A DNA stretch of 64,000 nucleotides from the NCBI GenBank assembly GCA_937897985.1, contig CALCBD010000005.1, positions 62,001 to 126,000 of the forward strand, read 5' to 3'. The DNA comes from an uncultured Paludibacter sp. (lineage in GTDB: Bacteria > Bacteroidota > Bacteroidia > Bacteroidales > Paludibacteraceae). This document shows, in pieces, positions 35,496 to 44,001 of the stretch (its first letter is position 1; each line of letters begins with the position of its first letter). The notes under the pieces are model-generated. The model made no database searches. It was given only the letters and a program-made list of their open reading frames with translations, and was not told the DNA's origin. A program made the translations under genes and the position numbers.

Positions 35496-36713
35496 ATGAC
35501 TTTAGAAAAAACGTGGCGCTGGTTTGGTGCCAACGATACAGTGAAACTTACCGACCTCAGACAAATGGGCGTGGAAGGCGTGGTAACGGCTTTGCATCAC
35601 ATCAAAAACGGCGATGTGTGGCCGGTGGAAGAAATAATAAAGGTGAAAACCGAAATTGAAAAACACGGTTTGCGCTGGAGTGTGGTGGAAAGTTTGCCTG
35701 TAACCGAAGGCATCAAAACCAAAACCACCGACCGTCCGCGACTGATTGAAAATTACCGCCAATCGTTGCGCAATCTTGGTGCCTGTGGCATCGATACCGT
35801 ATGTTATAACTTTATGCCTGTGCTCGACTGGGCACGTACCGACCTGCACTACATGCTGCCTTCGGGTGGCGAGGTGATGTATTTCGATTTCCCGAAATTT
35901 GTGGCTTTCGATGCGTTTATTCTCAAACGTCCCAATGCAGTAAATGAGTATCCTGCTGAAATTGTGGCAAAAGCAGAAGCCATTTTTAACGAAATGACTG
36001 CCGAAGAAGCGGAGCTATTAGCCTACAACATCATAGTGGTGACGCAGGGTTTTATCAACGGCACGGTGGATGGTTCAACGCCCGATTACAAAAAGGTTTT
36101 CCTCGATTATATTGCAACCTACAAGGATATTGACCGCGATGTGCTGCGCAATAACCTGGCTGATTTCCTGCGTGATGTGGTGCCTGTGGCCGAAGAGGCC
36201 GGCGTTCGTTTGTGCATTCACCCCGACGATCCTCCTTTTCCGGTGCTGGGCATGCCCCGCATTGTGAGCTCGCTCGAAGATTTGGAATGGATTTGCAACG
36301 CGGTGGATTCGCCTGCAAATGGCATTACTTTTTGCACCGGTTCCTTGTCCGTACGTCGCGAAAACGACCTTGTGGATATTGTAAAAAAACTGGGCCACCG
36401 CATTCACTTTACGCATTTACGCAACAATATGTTTACCGAAAATGGTTGTTTCTACGAATCGGGACACATCAACGGAACCATACAAATGGCACCTGTTGTA
36501 AAAGCCCTGCTCGAAGAACAATACCACCGCAAAGCTGAAGGGCGCAGCGACACACGTATTCCGTTCCGTCCCGACCATGGCATCAAAATGTTAGACGATT
36601 TCACGCGCAGTGCCAATCCCGGATATCCATTGATTGGCCGCATGCGTGGACTGGCCGAGATTTCGGGAATTGAAGCGGGAATTGAGTATGAAATGAGTAT
36701 CAACAAAAATTGA
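35496..36713 (+). CDS. uxuA: Mannonate dehydratase UxuA
   Basis: A 405-residue cytoplasmic protein (E. coli UxuA is about 394) with typical blocks: KTWRWFGANDTVKLTDLRQMGV at the N-terminus, DTVCYNFMPVLDWARTDL (~100-117), CIHPDDPPFPVLGMPR (His242 in the metal-binding strand), FCTGSLSVR, HFTHLRN and FRPDHG. It dehydrates D-mannonate to 2-keto-3-deoxygluconate, using a divalent metal, in glucuronate catabolism. It is the last gene of the SDR-GH29-GH27-uxuA cluster, with short spacings, and ties the secreted glycosidases to uronic acid release. UxaC and the KDG kinase/aldolase genes are not in this window. Confidence 0.96.
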   Translation: MTLEKTWRWFGANDTVKLTDLRQMGVEGVVTALHHIKNGDVWPVEEIIKVKTEIEKHGLRWSVVESLPVTEGIKTKTTDRPRLIENYRQSLRNLGACGIDTVCYNFMPVLDWARTDLHYMLPSGGEVMYFDFPKFVAFDAFILKRPNAVNEYPAEIVAKAEAIFNEMTAEEAELLAYNIIVVTQGFINGTVDGSTPDYKKVFLDYIATYKDIDRDVLRNNLADFLRDVVPVAEEAGVRLCIHPDDPPFPVLGMPRIVSSLEDLEWICNAVDSPANGITFCTGSLSVRRENDLVDIVKKLGHRIHFTHLRNNMFTENGCFYESGHINGTIQMAPVVKALLEEQYHRKAEGRSDTRIPFRPDHGIKMLDDFTRSANPGYPLIGRMRGLAEISGIEAGIEYEMSINKN

Positions 36714-36862
36714 AACGCGGATTTAACGGATTAAGCGGATATTGACGGATTTAAAACAAGATATTTTCCTGATAAATCGTAGGGAGTTAAAATACAAGTG
36801 TCTGAAAACAAAGCACTGAATACGATTTAAAAATTTGTTTTTGCATCAGCTTAATCCGCGTT
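36714..36862 (+). repeat. Imperfect intergenic inverted repeat between uxuA and the GH67-like gene
   Basis: AACGCGGATT and later AAGC (within 36715-36736) face GCTTAATCCGCGTT (36849-36862). The left arm also carries extra repeated GGATT-type units. The remainder of the 36714-37058 gap is AT-rich with no gene visible. The plan resembles the 203-bp repeats at 62.5-63.2 kb (arms built of short near-repeats). Confidence 0.5.
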
Positions 36863-37058
36863 ACTATTCTTTTTTCGATATCTAAAGAATTAAAATATAT
36901 AGTTTATTTTGTTCCATAAAAAATTTTAGTTGCTTGAAATGAATTTTAAAATAGATCTGATAACCGGGTTAATTTTCCTTTTGCAGGGAATGATGTATTT
37001 GAGTTTTTTTATATTGCTTTGATAAAATAATGATAATCAAATTTATAGTCATTTTTAT

Positions 37059-38825
37059 ATGAATCATATTATTCGAATTACAACTATTACGGTTTTATTG
37101 TTTTTTGCTTTCGCCAACACGATAAATGCGCAGAGCAATTCGTTGCCCTTTGTTATGGATATGGTCTATAACAATCCCGGCGAAAAACCATTCGATGTGA
37201 AATTTAACGATCCCGAATTCCTGAAATCGGAGGGCTACAATGCTACCACTCCACCCTGGCACATCAACTGCCTCATTAACTACGACAACCTGAAAAAGAA
37301 CATTATTCCGAAGAAAAGCGAAACACGTAAATGGATTGATGCACATGCTGCCGATATAGATAAAAAGCTCGACGCCTGCGAAAAAGCCGGTATCGATGTT
37401 TATCCGTTTACTGATTTTCTGGTGCTACCAAAAGTAATCTGGGAAAAATTCGGTGACTCATTGCGGGTAAAGGGTGTTCTTCCAAAAAATGAAGATGTAA
37501 GAGGCGGTGAATCCAAAATTATCCCGGATATTAATCGCCCGATGACACAGAAAATTCTGCGGGCACAGATTGCAGGTATTTTCGACCGCTTTCCCCAATT
37601 GGACGGCATCATGCTCCGTTTCGGAGAAACTTATTTGCATGATACTCCTTTCCACAGCGGAGCAAGTCCGGTACGCACTATCCAGGATCATATTTTATTC
37701 ATCAACATTCTGCGTGAGGAAATCTGTGTGAAACGCAACAAAAAACTATTTTACCGCACCTGGGATTTCGGACATAATTTTCACAACAATGCTGAATTTT
37801 ATCTGGCAGTTACCAATGCCATTGAACCGCACCCGAATCTTATTTTTTCGATAAAATATACCCAAAACGATTTCCTGCGCATGAGTAATTTCAACCCATC
37901 GCTGGGAAAAGGCAAGCACCCGCAAATTGTCGAAGCGCAGTCGGCTATGGAGGCTTATGGCAAAGGAGCACATCCGTATTATACTGCCGGAACCGTGATC
38001 AATGGTTTCCCCGAAACCCGCTATCAGATTGATTTTTATACCGCCAAACGCACCGAAAAATTAATTCCGGAAGGCAGTTTGAGGGGAGTTAAAGACCTGC
38101 TCCCGACAGGATTATTGAAAGGAATATGGACATGGTCGAGCGGAGGTGGTTGGCAGGGACCATATCTGAAAAGTACTGTTTGGAAAGACCTAAATTCTTA
38201 TGTTATTTCACACTGGGGGCAGAATACATCAAAAACGGAAGAAGAGCTTTGTTACGAATATGCCAATAAATTGGGTATCAATGGTTTTAATGCTGATATT
38301 TTCCGCAAAATTGCAATTCTGAGTGTCGAAGCAGTGCGTAAAGGACAGTGCAGCGATTATACTTCCAATAACCTTTGGTGGGCCCGCGACAATTTCTTTT
38401 CGGCATCTTATAATAATGATGCTTTAAAAGAAATTGTAAAACAAAATCTGATGGATCGTGTACTGGCCGAAAAATCCGAGGCTGTGGCTATGTGGCTTCA
38501 GATCGAAGCACTTTCGAAACAATTTGATCTGAAAGACAAAGACATGGAAGAAGCCCTGCAGGTTTCGTGTACTTATGGACGCATCAAATACCAGCTTACC
38601 GAACAGATGTGGTACCTGATGATACAAAACGAACTTAAAAATCAATCGAAACCATTTGATAAACATGGAATTAAATTGTCCATTGCCCGCTACGATACAC
38701 TTTGGTCCGAATGGCGGGAATTAACCAAATCGCCCTGGTGCGCCACCATTTACAAGGATACTCAGTTTTTGGATGAGCGCAAGGGAAGTATAGGTGAGCT
38801 GGTGGATGAAATGCGGAATTTTTAG
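37059..38825 (+). CDS. Secreted glycoside hydrolase-like protein, possibly GH67-type alpha-glucuronidase relative
   Basis: A 588-residue protein with a signal peptide (~1-25, NAQS). The central part looks like a (beta/alpha)8 barrel: KLDACEKAGIDVYPFTDFLV, FDRFPQLDGIMLRFGETYLHD (a Glu at the end of a strand), LFYRTWDFGHNFH, NLIFSIKYTQNDF and QSAMEAYGKGAHPYYTAGTVINGFPE, with GIWTWSSGGGW near the barrel end and a helical C-terminal domain. The strand order and 'Q...YGKGAHP' block remind me of GH67-like sequences in Bacteroidota, and an alpha-glucuronidase would fit the uxu operon upstream. The assignment is tentative; other retaining TIM-barrel families are possible. Its own promoter likely lies in the 345-base gap. 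Confidence 0.6.
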   Translation: MNHIIRITTITVLLFFAFANTINAQSNSLPFVMDMVYNNPGEKPFDVKFNDPEFLKSEGYNATTPPWHINCLINYDNLKKNIIPKKSETRKWIDAHAADIDKKLDACEKAGIDVYPFTDFLVLPKVIWEKFGDSLRVKGVLPKNEDVRGGESKIIPDINRPMTQKILRAQIAGIFDRFPQLDGIMLRFGETYLHDTPFHSGASPVRTIQDHILFINILREEICVKRNKKLFYRTWDFGHNFHNNAEFYLAVTNAIEPHPNLIFSIKYTQNDFLRMSNFNPSLGKGKHPQIVEAQSAMEAYGKGAHPYYTAGTVINGFPETRYQIDFYTAKRTEKLIPEGSLRGVKDLLPTGLLKGIWTWSSGGGWQGPYLKSTVWKDLNSYVISHWGQNTSKTEEELCYEYANKLGINGFNADIFRKIAILSVEAVRKGQCSDYTSNNLWWARDNFFSASYNNDALKEIVKQNLMDRVLAEKSEAVAMWLQIEALSKQFDLKDKDMEEALQVSCTYGRIKYQLTEQMWYLMIQNELKNQSKPFDKHGIKLSIARYDTLWSEWRELTKSPWCATIYKDTQFLDERKGSIGELVDEMRNF

Positions 38826-38916
38826 ATGCGGAAGTTTTATTTCAATCAACTGTAATTTTGAGGTAGATAAAATGGCAAAGAATATTTGATAAAACAATCA
38901 TCAAAGTTTTTATGCG

Positions 38917-38949
38917 AAACGGTTTCAACTAATTATATTGAAACCGTTT
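38917..38949. terminator. Bidirectional terminator between convergent genes
   Basis: AAACGGTTTCAA (38917-38928) pairs perfectly with TTGAAACCGTTT (38938-38949) and has AT-rich flanks on both sides. It separates the GH67-like gene from the convergent restriction-modification operon, ending directly at the endonuclease stop codon (38950). Confidence 0.75.
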
Positions 38950-39657
38950 TCAATTTAATAAATTTTCGCTAAGTTTTTTTATTTCGTTTTCAATTTGTTC
39001 AACTACTTCTTTATTAGCAATTTCGCCGTCAAGACTGTAAACAATAAATACGTTACCACCAAAATCATTTCTGAAACTTTCAAAACTTGCTTTCATTCTC
39101 TCTGATACAGAATAATTTCCAAAGTTAGATTTTGCGGTTACTGGTTTGATTTGGATTCCAAATGCCAAATTTTCAGATACATAACCCAAATAGTCAATGT
39201 CTCCAGCATGGTCAAGCTCTGTAGGACTTTCTTCAAAACTAATTCCTTTGAAAATTTTGGCTAAACCATCATTGACTACTGATTTTTCACGTAAATAACC
39301 GTCAAATGTTCTGTTGATTGTTAAGTTATAAATGTAATCTTCGCAATCTTTTTTTGTGAGATTGTTAAATGCATCTTGCCATTCTGGAATAACTACTTCT
39401 GTGATTTTTTCGTAAAGTCTTTCACCTAATTCAGTCAAACTTTCCTTTGTAATTCTAAATGGATTTTTCCCATCTGTTTTTGCATTTTCGAAATACCATG
39501 TTTCCCATTCGTCAATTGTTTGGGGTTGACATTCTCTAATCAATGCCATTACAGGTCCAACTTTATTGGGTCTTGAAAGCTGATATGTTTGACAAGCATA
39601 GTTTAAAACTTTTTCTTTCTTGCCGAATTCAAGTGAATATTTTTTAGCCATTATCAA
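38950..39657 (-). CDS. MjaI-family type II restriction endonuclease
   Basis: A 235-residue protein. The segment ELDHAGDIDYLGYV followed by AFGIQIKP matches what I recall of MjaI-type enzymes and a PD-(D/E)XK active site variant: Asp155 then Gln169-Ile-Lys171. The prototype MjaI cuts CTAG; whether this one does is inference. Its start overlaps the stop of the small gene upstream by four bases (ATGA type), and the cognate methyltransferase is two genes upstream, giving an M-small-R operon. The DNA is clearly more AT-rich than the neighbouring glycan genes, suggesting acquisition. Confidence 0.82.
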   Translation of the reverse strand: MIMAKKYSLEFGKKEKVLNYACQTYQLSRPNKVGPVMALIRECQPQTIDEWETWYFENAKTDGKNPFRITKESLTELGERLYEKITEVVIPEWQDAFNNLTKKDCEDYIYNLTINRTFDGYLREKSVVNDGLAKIFKGISFEESPTELDHAGDIDYLGYVSENLAFGIQIKPVTAKSNFGNYSVSERMKASFESFRNDFGGNVFIVYSLDGEIANKEVVEQIENEIKKLSENLLN

Positions 39658-39971
39658 ATGTTATTAAAGTTTTCAATTAATTTTTCAGCTCGTTCATTAA
39701 TACTGTTTGCTCTATTTCTTAAACTTTGTGTTACTCTATCTAATTCTGTTTGATTTTGAATAACCCAATATCCTGTTCCCCACATAAGGCTTCCTATACA
39801 ACAATCGAAATCAAATATTAACTGTCTTATTATATCTCGAACATGTTCATTTGTAGCCCCACCACTTGCAAGGTCACAATTCTCTCTTATTTGAGTTGAA
39901 GATTTTCTGTTTTGATAACCAGTTGCATTTTGGGTGAGATAATCCCAAACTATTTGTTGTTCGTCATTCAT
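39654..39971 (-). CDS. Small winged-helix-like protein of the restriction-modification operon
   Basis: A 105-residue protein. Residues ~5-75 read as a winged helix: a first helix (EQQIVWDYLTQN), KSSTQIRENC with a turn, a recognition helix (TNEHVRDIIRQLIFDF) and a wing ending GTGYWVIQ, followed by a helix (RVTQSLRNRANSINERAEKLIENF). It overlaps the methyltransferase 3' end by eight bases and the endonuclease start by four, so the three are translationally coupled. It may control expression (a C-protein role) or help the endonuclease, but it is not a classical HTH_3 controller. Function inferred from position only. Confidence 0.7.
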   Translation of the reverse strand: MNDEQQIVWDYLTQNATGYQNRKSSTQIRENCDLASGGATNEHVRDIIRQLIFDFDCCIGSLMWGTGYWVIQNQTELDRVTQSLRNRANSINERAEKLIENFNNI

Positions 39972-41256
39972 GATTCATTAGATTTATAAATTTATTTTTA
40001 TATTTAAAGTCAATATTTCTATCTACATCAACTAAACCTTCTTTCAGCAAATGAGCATTTATAAATGTCTTATTTTCTAAATATAAATATGCCATTAAAT
40101 GATTATCTGAATCATGTTTTATTTCGTCATATTTTAAAAAAACTTTTTTACCTTTTACTTTAGAAATCAAAAATTCGCTTGCCTTACCGTTAATATGTGG
40201 ATTCTGTTTAATTCCAATAAGTCGAATAATCAAATCATTATTAAGCCGAATTAATTCAGGGCTAATAACTTCTTTTACTGAAAAATACTCTTCTCGTTTA
40301 CCTGTGCTGTCTGCATCTAATTTTGAACCAAATTGAAGTTTCTTGACATCAATTTTCTTGTCTAACTTGAGTGTGTCAACAAATTGATATGGTAGTTCTT
40401 CAATCTTTTCATCAAATGAATCTACAATCTCTTTTTGTTTGATAACTTTAACTTCAACTTCAGAAAAAGCATCATTACCGCCAATTCTTTCTTTGATAAT
40501 TGGGATAAATTCGGGGTTAATTTCGTAACCAACAGAGTTTCTATTCAGTTTCTTCGCAACTAATGAAGTTGTTCCGCTGCCCAAAAATGGGTCAAGAACA
40601 GTTTCATTTGGAAATGAAAACATCTTTATTAATCGGTTTGGAAGTTCTTCCGGGAACATTGCCAAATGTTTGTCTTGTTTTGCACCTGAGAAGTACCAAT
40701 GACCATTAAAATAGGTATTCCACTCTTCGTTTGTCATTGCCGAATTTTCTTTTTGAGCTAAAGTTGGTTTAGGAGCATTCCCAGGTTTTTTGAAAAGTAG
40801 AATGTATTCAAAATCTAATTTTACTATTCCGTTTCTTGGGTGAGGAAAGCTTCCCATAATACTCGCACCACCGGAAGTGTTCATTGTTGTTGCTTTTTGC
40901 CAAATAATAGAACCCATAAAGTCGAACCCGATAATTTCACAAAACTTTATGATTTCTGTATGTATTGGAATGATTTTGTAGCGTCCATAATAAATTGAAC
41001 GTGCAAATTGGTCTCCAATATTTATGCACAAACGGCAGCCATCGTGAAGAACTCTAAAACATTCTTTCCATGTCAGGTTCAAATGATTAATATAAGTTTC
41101 ATAGTCGTCATGAAATCCAATTTGGTTGTCAGTTCCATAGTCTTTTAGTTGCCAATAAGGTGGTGAAGTAACAATTAAATGAACACTTTTATCTTTTAGT
41201 TCATTCATTTGTCGGCTGTCTCCATTTACAATGGTATGTGTCGTTTTTGTTGTCAT
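39964..41256 (-). CDS. Type II DNA methyltransferase (TSPPY type) with degenerate SNase-like C-terminal domain
   Basis: A 430-residue protein. Motif IV TSPPYW (30-35) precedes the AdoMet motif DPFLGSGTT (222-230), the beta-class order, and TSPPY suggests N4-cytosine methylation. This fits a MjaI-type partner, whose prototype M.MjaI modifies CTAG (family knowledge). Residues ~326-430 resemble a staphylococcal-nuclease OB fold: VKEVISPELIRL, IIRLIGI, GKASEFLISKVKGKKVFL, HLMAYLYL and HLLKEGLVDV. The nuclease catalytic positions seem lost: the Asp/Glu after 'LIGI' are replaced in KQNPH, and the 'D.ygR.lAY' arginine is missing in DSDNHLMAY. It opens the minus-strand operon; a TATCTTTG -7 box lies just upstream. 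Confidence 0.85.
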   Translation of the reverse strand: MTTKTTHTIVNGDSRQMNELKDKSVHLIVTSPPYWQLKDYGTDNQIGFHDDYETYINHLNLTWKECFRVLHDGCRLCINIGDQFARSIYYGRYKIIPIHTEIIKFCEIIGFDFMGSIIWQKATTMNTSGGASIMGSFPHPRNGIVKLDFEYILLFKKPGNAPKPTLAQKENSAMTNEEWNTYFNGHWYFSGAKQDKHLAMFPEELPNRLIKMFSFPNETVLDPFLGSGTTSLVAKKLNRNSVGYEINPEFIPIIKERIGGNDAFSEVEVKVIKQKEIVDSFDEKIEELPYQFVDTLKLDKKIDVKKLQFGSKLDADSTGKREEYFSVKEVISPELIRLNNDLIIRLIGIKQNPHINGKASEFLISKVKGKKVFLKYDEIKHDSDNHLMAYLYLENKTFINAHLLKEGLVDVDRNIDFKYKNKFINLMNHE

Positions 41257-41272
41257 AGTTTTTTATTTTCGA

Positions 41273-41280
41273 CAAAGATA
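41273..41280 (-). promoter_or_regulatory. -7 box of the restriction-modification operon
   Basis: Reading the minus strand, TATCTTTG matches TAnnTTTG and lies 17 bases before the methyltransferase ATG (41256). A TTG at the expected -33 spacing is not seen. Confidence 0.4.
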
Positions 41281-41411
41281 ATCAATTACATTGACTTCAT
41301 TTTACTTCAATATCCCTTTTCATTTTTCTTTTTTGTACTTTTAAATGACAAATTAATAATCGTCACCTACAATATTTTCTGATTTTTCGGTATAATTCAC
41401 ATATCCGCTTT

Positions 41412-43847
41412 TTATTTACCTAAAATCTTAAACCTTCGATTCACAATATTTCCCTGCTCATCTTCCACGGTCAGGATGTGTTTTCCCACCGCAGGCGAAA
41501 CTTCAATTTTGTGTATTCCTTTTGTACAGGTAATATATTCATTATCAATATGCCAGAAAATGGTTGCCTCGGAATTCCGGTGAACAGCTTCAAAAATCAG
41601 CATTCCGTATTTATCTTCAATCCCTTTAGGTATGTAAATAGCCGAATTGTTATCAGGTTCAATAATATCAAGTACATTTTCACGGGGAGGAAGACAACCC
41701 GGCAGGTAAGGAGGTAACGAAGCGTATTCAGGATGAACTCTGCGATAATAATATTCCTGCGAAGGAGGCAAAATAAATCCGGAAACGATGTGCATCTTCC
41801 TCACAGGATAACACTGAGCATTGACACGCCGGCTTTCGGTAGAATCCAGAAAAACCGCTATGTGATAAGGACAGGATTTTACTTTCGTTCCCCGTTTGGG
41901 GACAAAAATCGTATCAGCATCACAGCGGTCGCCGGCCCGGAAGCCACTTTGACGGCAAACAGCTATCCGTACCATATCCGAACGAGTCTCCTCGAACCAG
42001 CCCGCAGGATTCAGAAAATGAAACATCTCAAACATGATGGGAGCAGCATGTGTTACACCCGTCAGACCGGGACGACCTTCGCCGGTAGAGTTACCAACCC
42101 ACACACCTACTGTGTATTGCGGTGTGACACCAACCGACCACGCATCGCGTGAGCCGAAACTGGTTCCTGTTTTCCATGCAATTTTATGTGTGGAAGCAAA
42201 GTATTCCCAGCCGGTTTCCGCCCAGGGACGATTCACTGTCGAAAGTGCTTCGAGTGTATACCAGATTGACCCCGCGTCCAGAATGGAATGATTGCTGAAA
42301 TGTTTTTCAACGGGTTGATTAAAAGGTATATAATACGCTTTATGGTAATCATCTGTTTCATATTTTCCAAAATTACGTATATATGAAAGTAAAGATCTGC
42401 CCATAGAAGCATACATCGAAGTGATTTCGTACAAACTTACTTCAGCTCCGCCTAAAATTAATGATAAGCCGTAATAGGAAGCCGGACGGGTGATACTTGT
42501 AAATCCCAGTTGTTGCAAAAACACATGAAATCTGATTTGACCGAATTGTTCGAGCTCACGCACAGCAGGAATGTTGAGAGAGTGTGCCAGTGCTTCGCTT
42601 GCAGGCACAGCTCCCTGATAGGTTCTTTCGAAATTTTCAGGAGCATAACTGCCAAAACGCGTGGGAATATCGGCTACCAGCGAATTGGGCAACAATGCAC
42701 CTTCGTTCAGCATAGCAGCATACAAAAAGGGTTTAAGGATGCTGCCCGAACTCCTCAACGAAACCACATTGTCGACATACTGAGCTGTTTCTTTACCTTG
42801 AATTTCGGCATTACCCACGTAAGCCAGTATTTCACCGGTTCGGGTGTCAGTTACAAGCACAGCAACATTGTTGATATAATTTCCTGAGTAATAACGGGCA
42901 TATTTGGTGGCAACTGTTGTGGCAAACTGTTGGGTTTTTTTGTCGATTGTGGTACGGATACGTTTTCCCGCTAAACCATCGTTAATGGTTTTGTCAAGTA
43001 AATGAGGTGCCAACCGTGGCAATTCCTGCGGACGGGATGGCAAAGGTTCGGCTTTTGCCAGTTCGCAGGTATTAGCATCGATAATTTTCAGTTTGAAGAG
43101 TTTTTCGAGAAGTTTATTCCTTTTTCTTAAATAAACTACATGATTTCTTCCGGGAAAAACTAATGCCGGAGCATTGGGCAATACAGCCAAAGCAGCCGTT
43201 TCGCCCCACGAAAGCTTGCAGGCCGGACGGTTGAAAAAACGCCACGAAGCAGCTTCCAGTCCCACCACATTTCCACCAAACGGAGCATGCGAAGCGTAAA
43301 GATTCATGATTTCTGCTTTACTGTAGCCGATTTCGAGCCTGATTGCCAAAATAATTTCATGCATTTTGCTGAAAATATTCCGGTTACGTTCGTTCAGACT
43401 AAGGCGGATAACCTGCATACTGAGTGTGCTTCCACCACTTACTACTTTCTTCTTTTTTATGTATTGCCGGAGTGCTCGGAAAAGCGAAACAGGATTTATG
43501 CCCGGATGATAATAGAAATATTCATCTTCGAAACAACGGATGCATTCCCTGAATTTATAGGGAACAGTATCGGACAATGGAAAACGCCATTGAAAATCAG
43601 GAGCTATCCTTGCAGACAGAAATTCCCCCTTCCTGTCCTCAATAATAGTGGAATAGCTGTTTTGAAACAACGGTTTAGGTAACGAAAACCAAAACCAAAG
43701 TCCAAGAATCATTGCTACCATCAAAATCCAGAAACGGGGCATGGGATAGACTAAACGATGACGAATGAGCCAGGTTTTCAGAGATTTGATTGCGTTAAAC
43801 TTCTCAAATTTATAAAATATTTTATTTTTTAAAAATTGACTTTGCAT
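41412..43847 (-). CDS. pbpC: Penicillin-binding protein 1C (bifunctional peptidoglycan synthase)
   Basis: An 811-residue protein. One transmembrane segment (~38-56) is followed by a GT51 transglycosylase domain (~75-250; Glu107 in FEDEYFYYHPG, GGSTLSMQV) and a transpeptidase domain (~300-620) with S369-I-L-K372, S422-L-N424 and K558-T-G. The C-terminal PBP1C-type domain (~690-811) includes LDIIEPDNNSAIYIPKGI. All catalytic motifs are present. It acts at the inner membrane facing the periplasm. It lies 154 bases downstream of the alpha-2-macroglobulin gene in the same direction; this pairing is well known in bacteria and suggests that the two act together in envelope repair and defence. Confidence 0.95.
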   Translation of the reverse strand: MQSQFLKNKIFYKFEKFNAIKSLKTWLIRHRLVYPMPRFWILMVAMILGLWFWFSLPKPLFQNSYSTIIEDRKGEFLSARIAPDFQWRFPLSDTVPYKFRECIRCFEDEYFYYHPGINPVSLFRALRQYIKKKKVVSGGSTLSMQVIRLSLNERNRNIFSKMHEIILAIRLEIGYSKAEIMNLYASHAPFGGNVVGLEAASWRFFNRPACKLSWGETAALAVLPNAPALVFPGRNHVVYLRKRNKLLEKLFKLKIIDANTCELAKAEPLPSRPQELPRLAPHLLDKTINDGLAGKRIRTTIDKKTQQFATTVATKYARYYSGNYINNVAVLVTDTRTGEILAYVGNAEIQGKETAQYVDNVVSLRSSGSILKPFLYAAMLNEGALLPNSLVADIPTRFGSYAPENFERTYQGAVPASEALAHSLNIPAVRELEQFGQIRFHVFLQQLGFTSITRPASYYGLSLILGGAEVSLYEITSMYASMGRSLLSYIRNFGKYETDDYHKAYYIPFNQPVEKHFSNHSILDAGSIWYTLEALSTVNRPWAETGWEYFASTHKIAWKTGTSFGSRDAWSVGVTPQYTVGVWVGNSTGEGRPGLTGVTHAAPIMFEMFHFLNPAGWFEETRSDMVRIAVCRQSGFRAGDRCDADTIFVPKRGTKVKSCPYHIAVFLDSTESRRVNAQCYPVRKMHIVSGFILPPSQEYYYRRVHPEYASLPPYLPGCLPPRENVLDIIEPDNNSAIYIPKGIEDKYGMLIFEAVHRNSEATIFWHIDNEYITCTKGIHKIEVSPAVGKHILTVEDEQGNIVNRRFKILGK

Positions 43848-44001
43848 TAGTATAAAAAAAGACCTGTTTTTAATTCAAGTTCTGAATCAATAGTAGTCAA
43901 ATATTTTTAATTTCATAGCCTGAGCTATAAGCTTGGGTGATTTAGCGATTCAACACTCAAAATTATTAATGATGCTTTTCGCAATGGACATTATATTGAA
44001 A

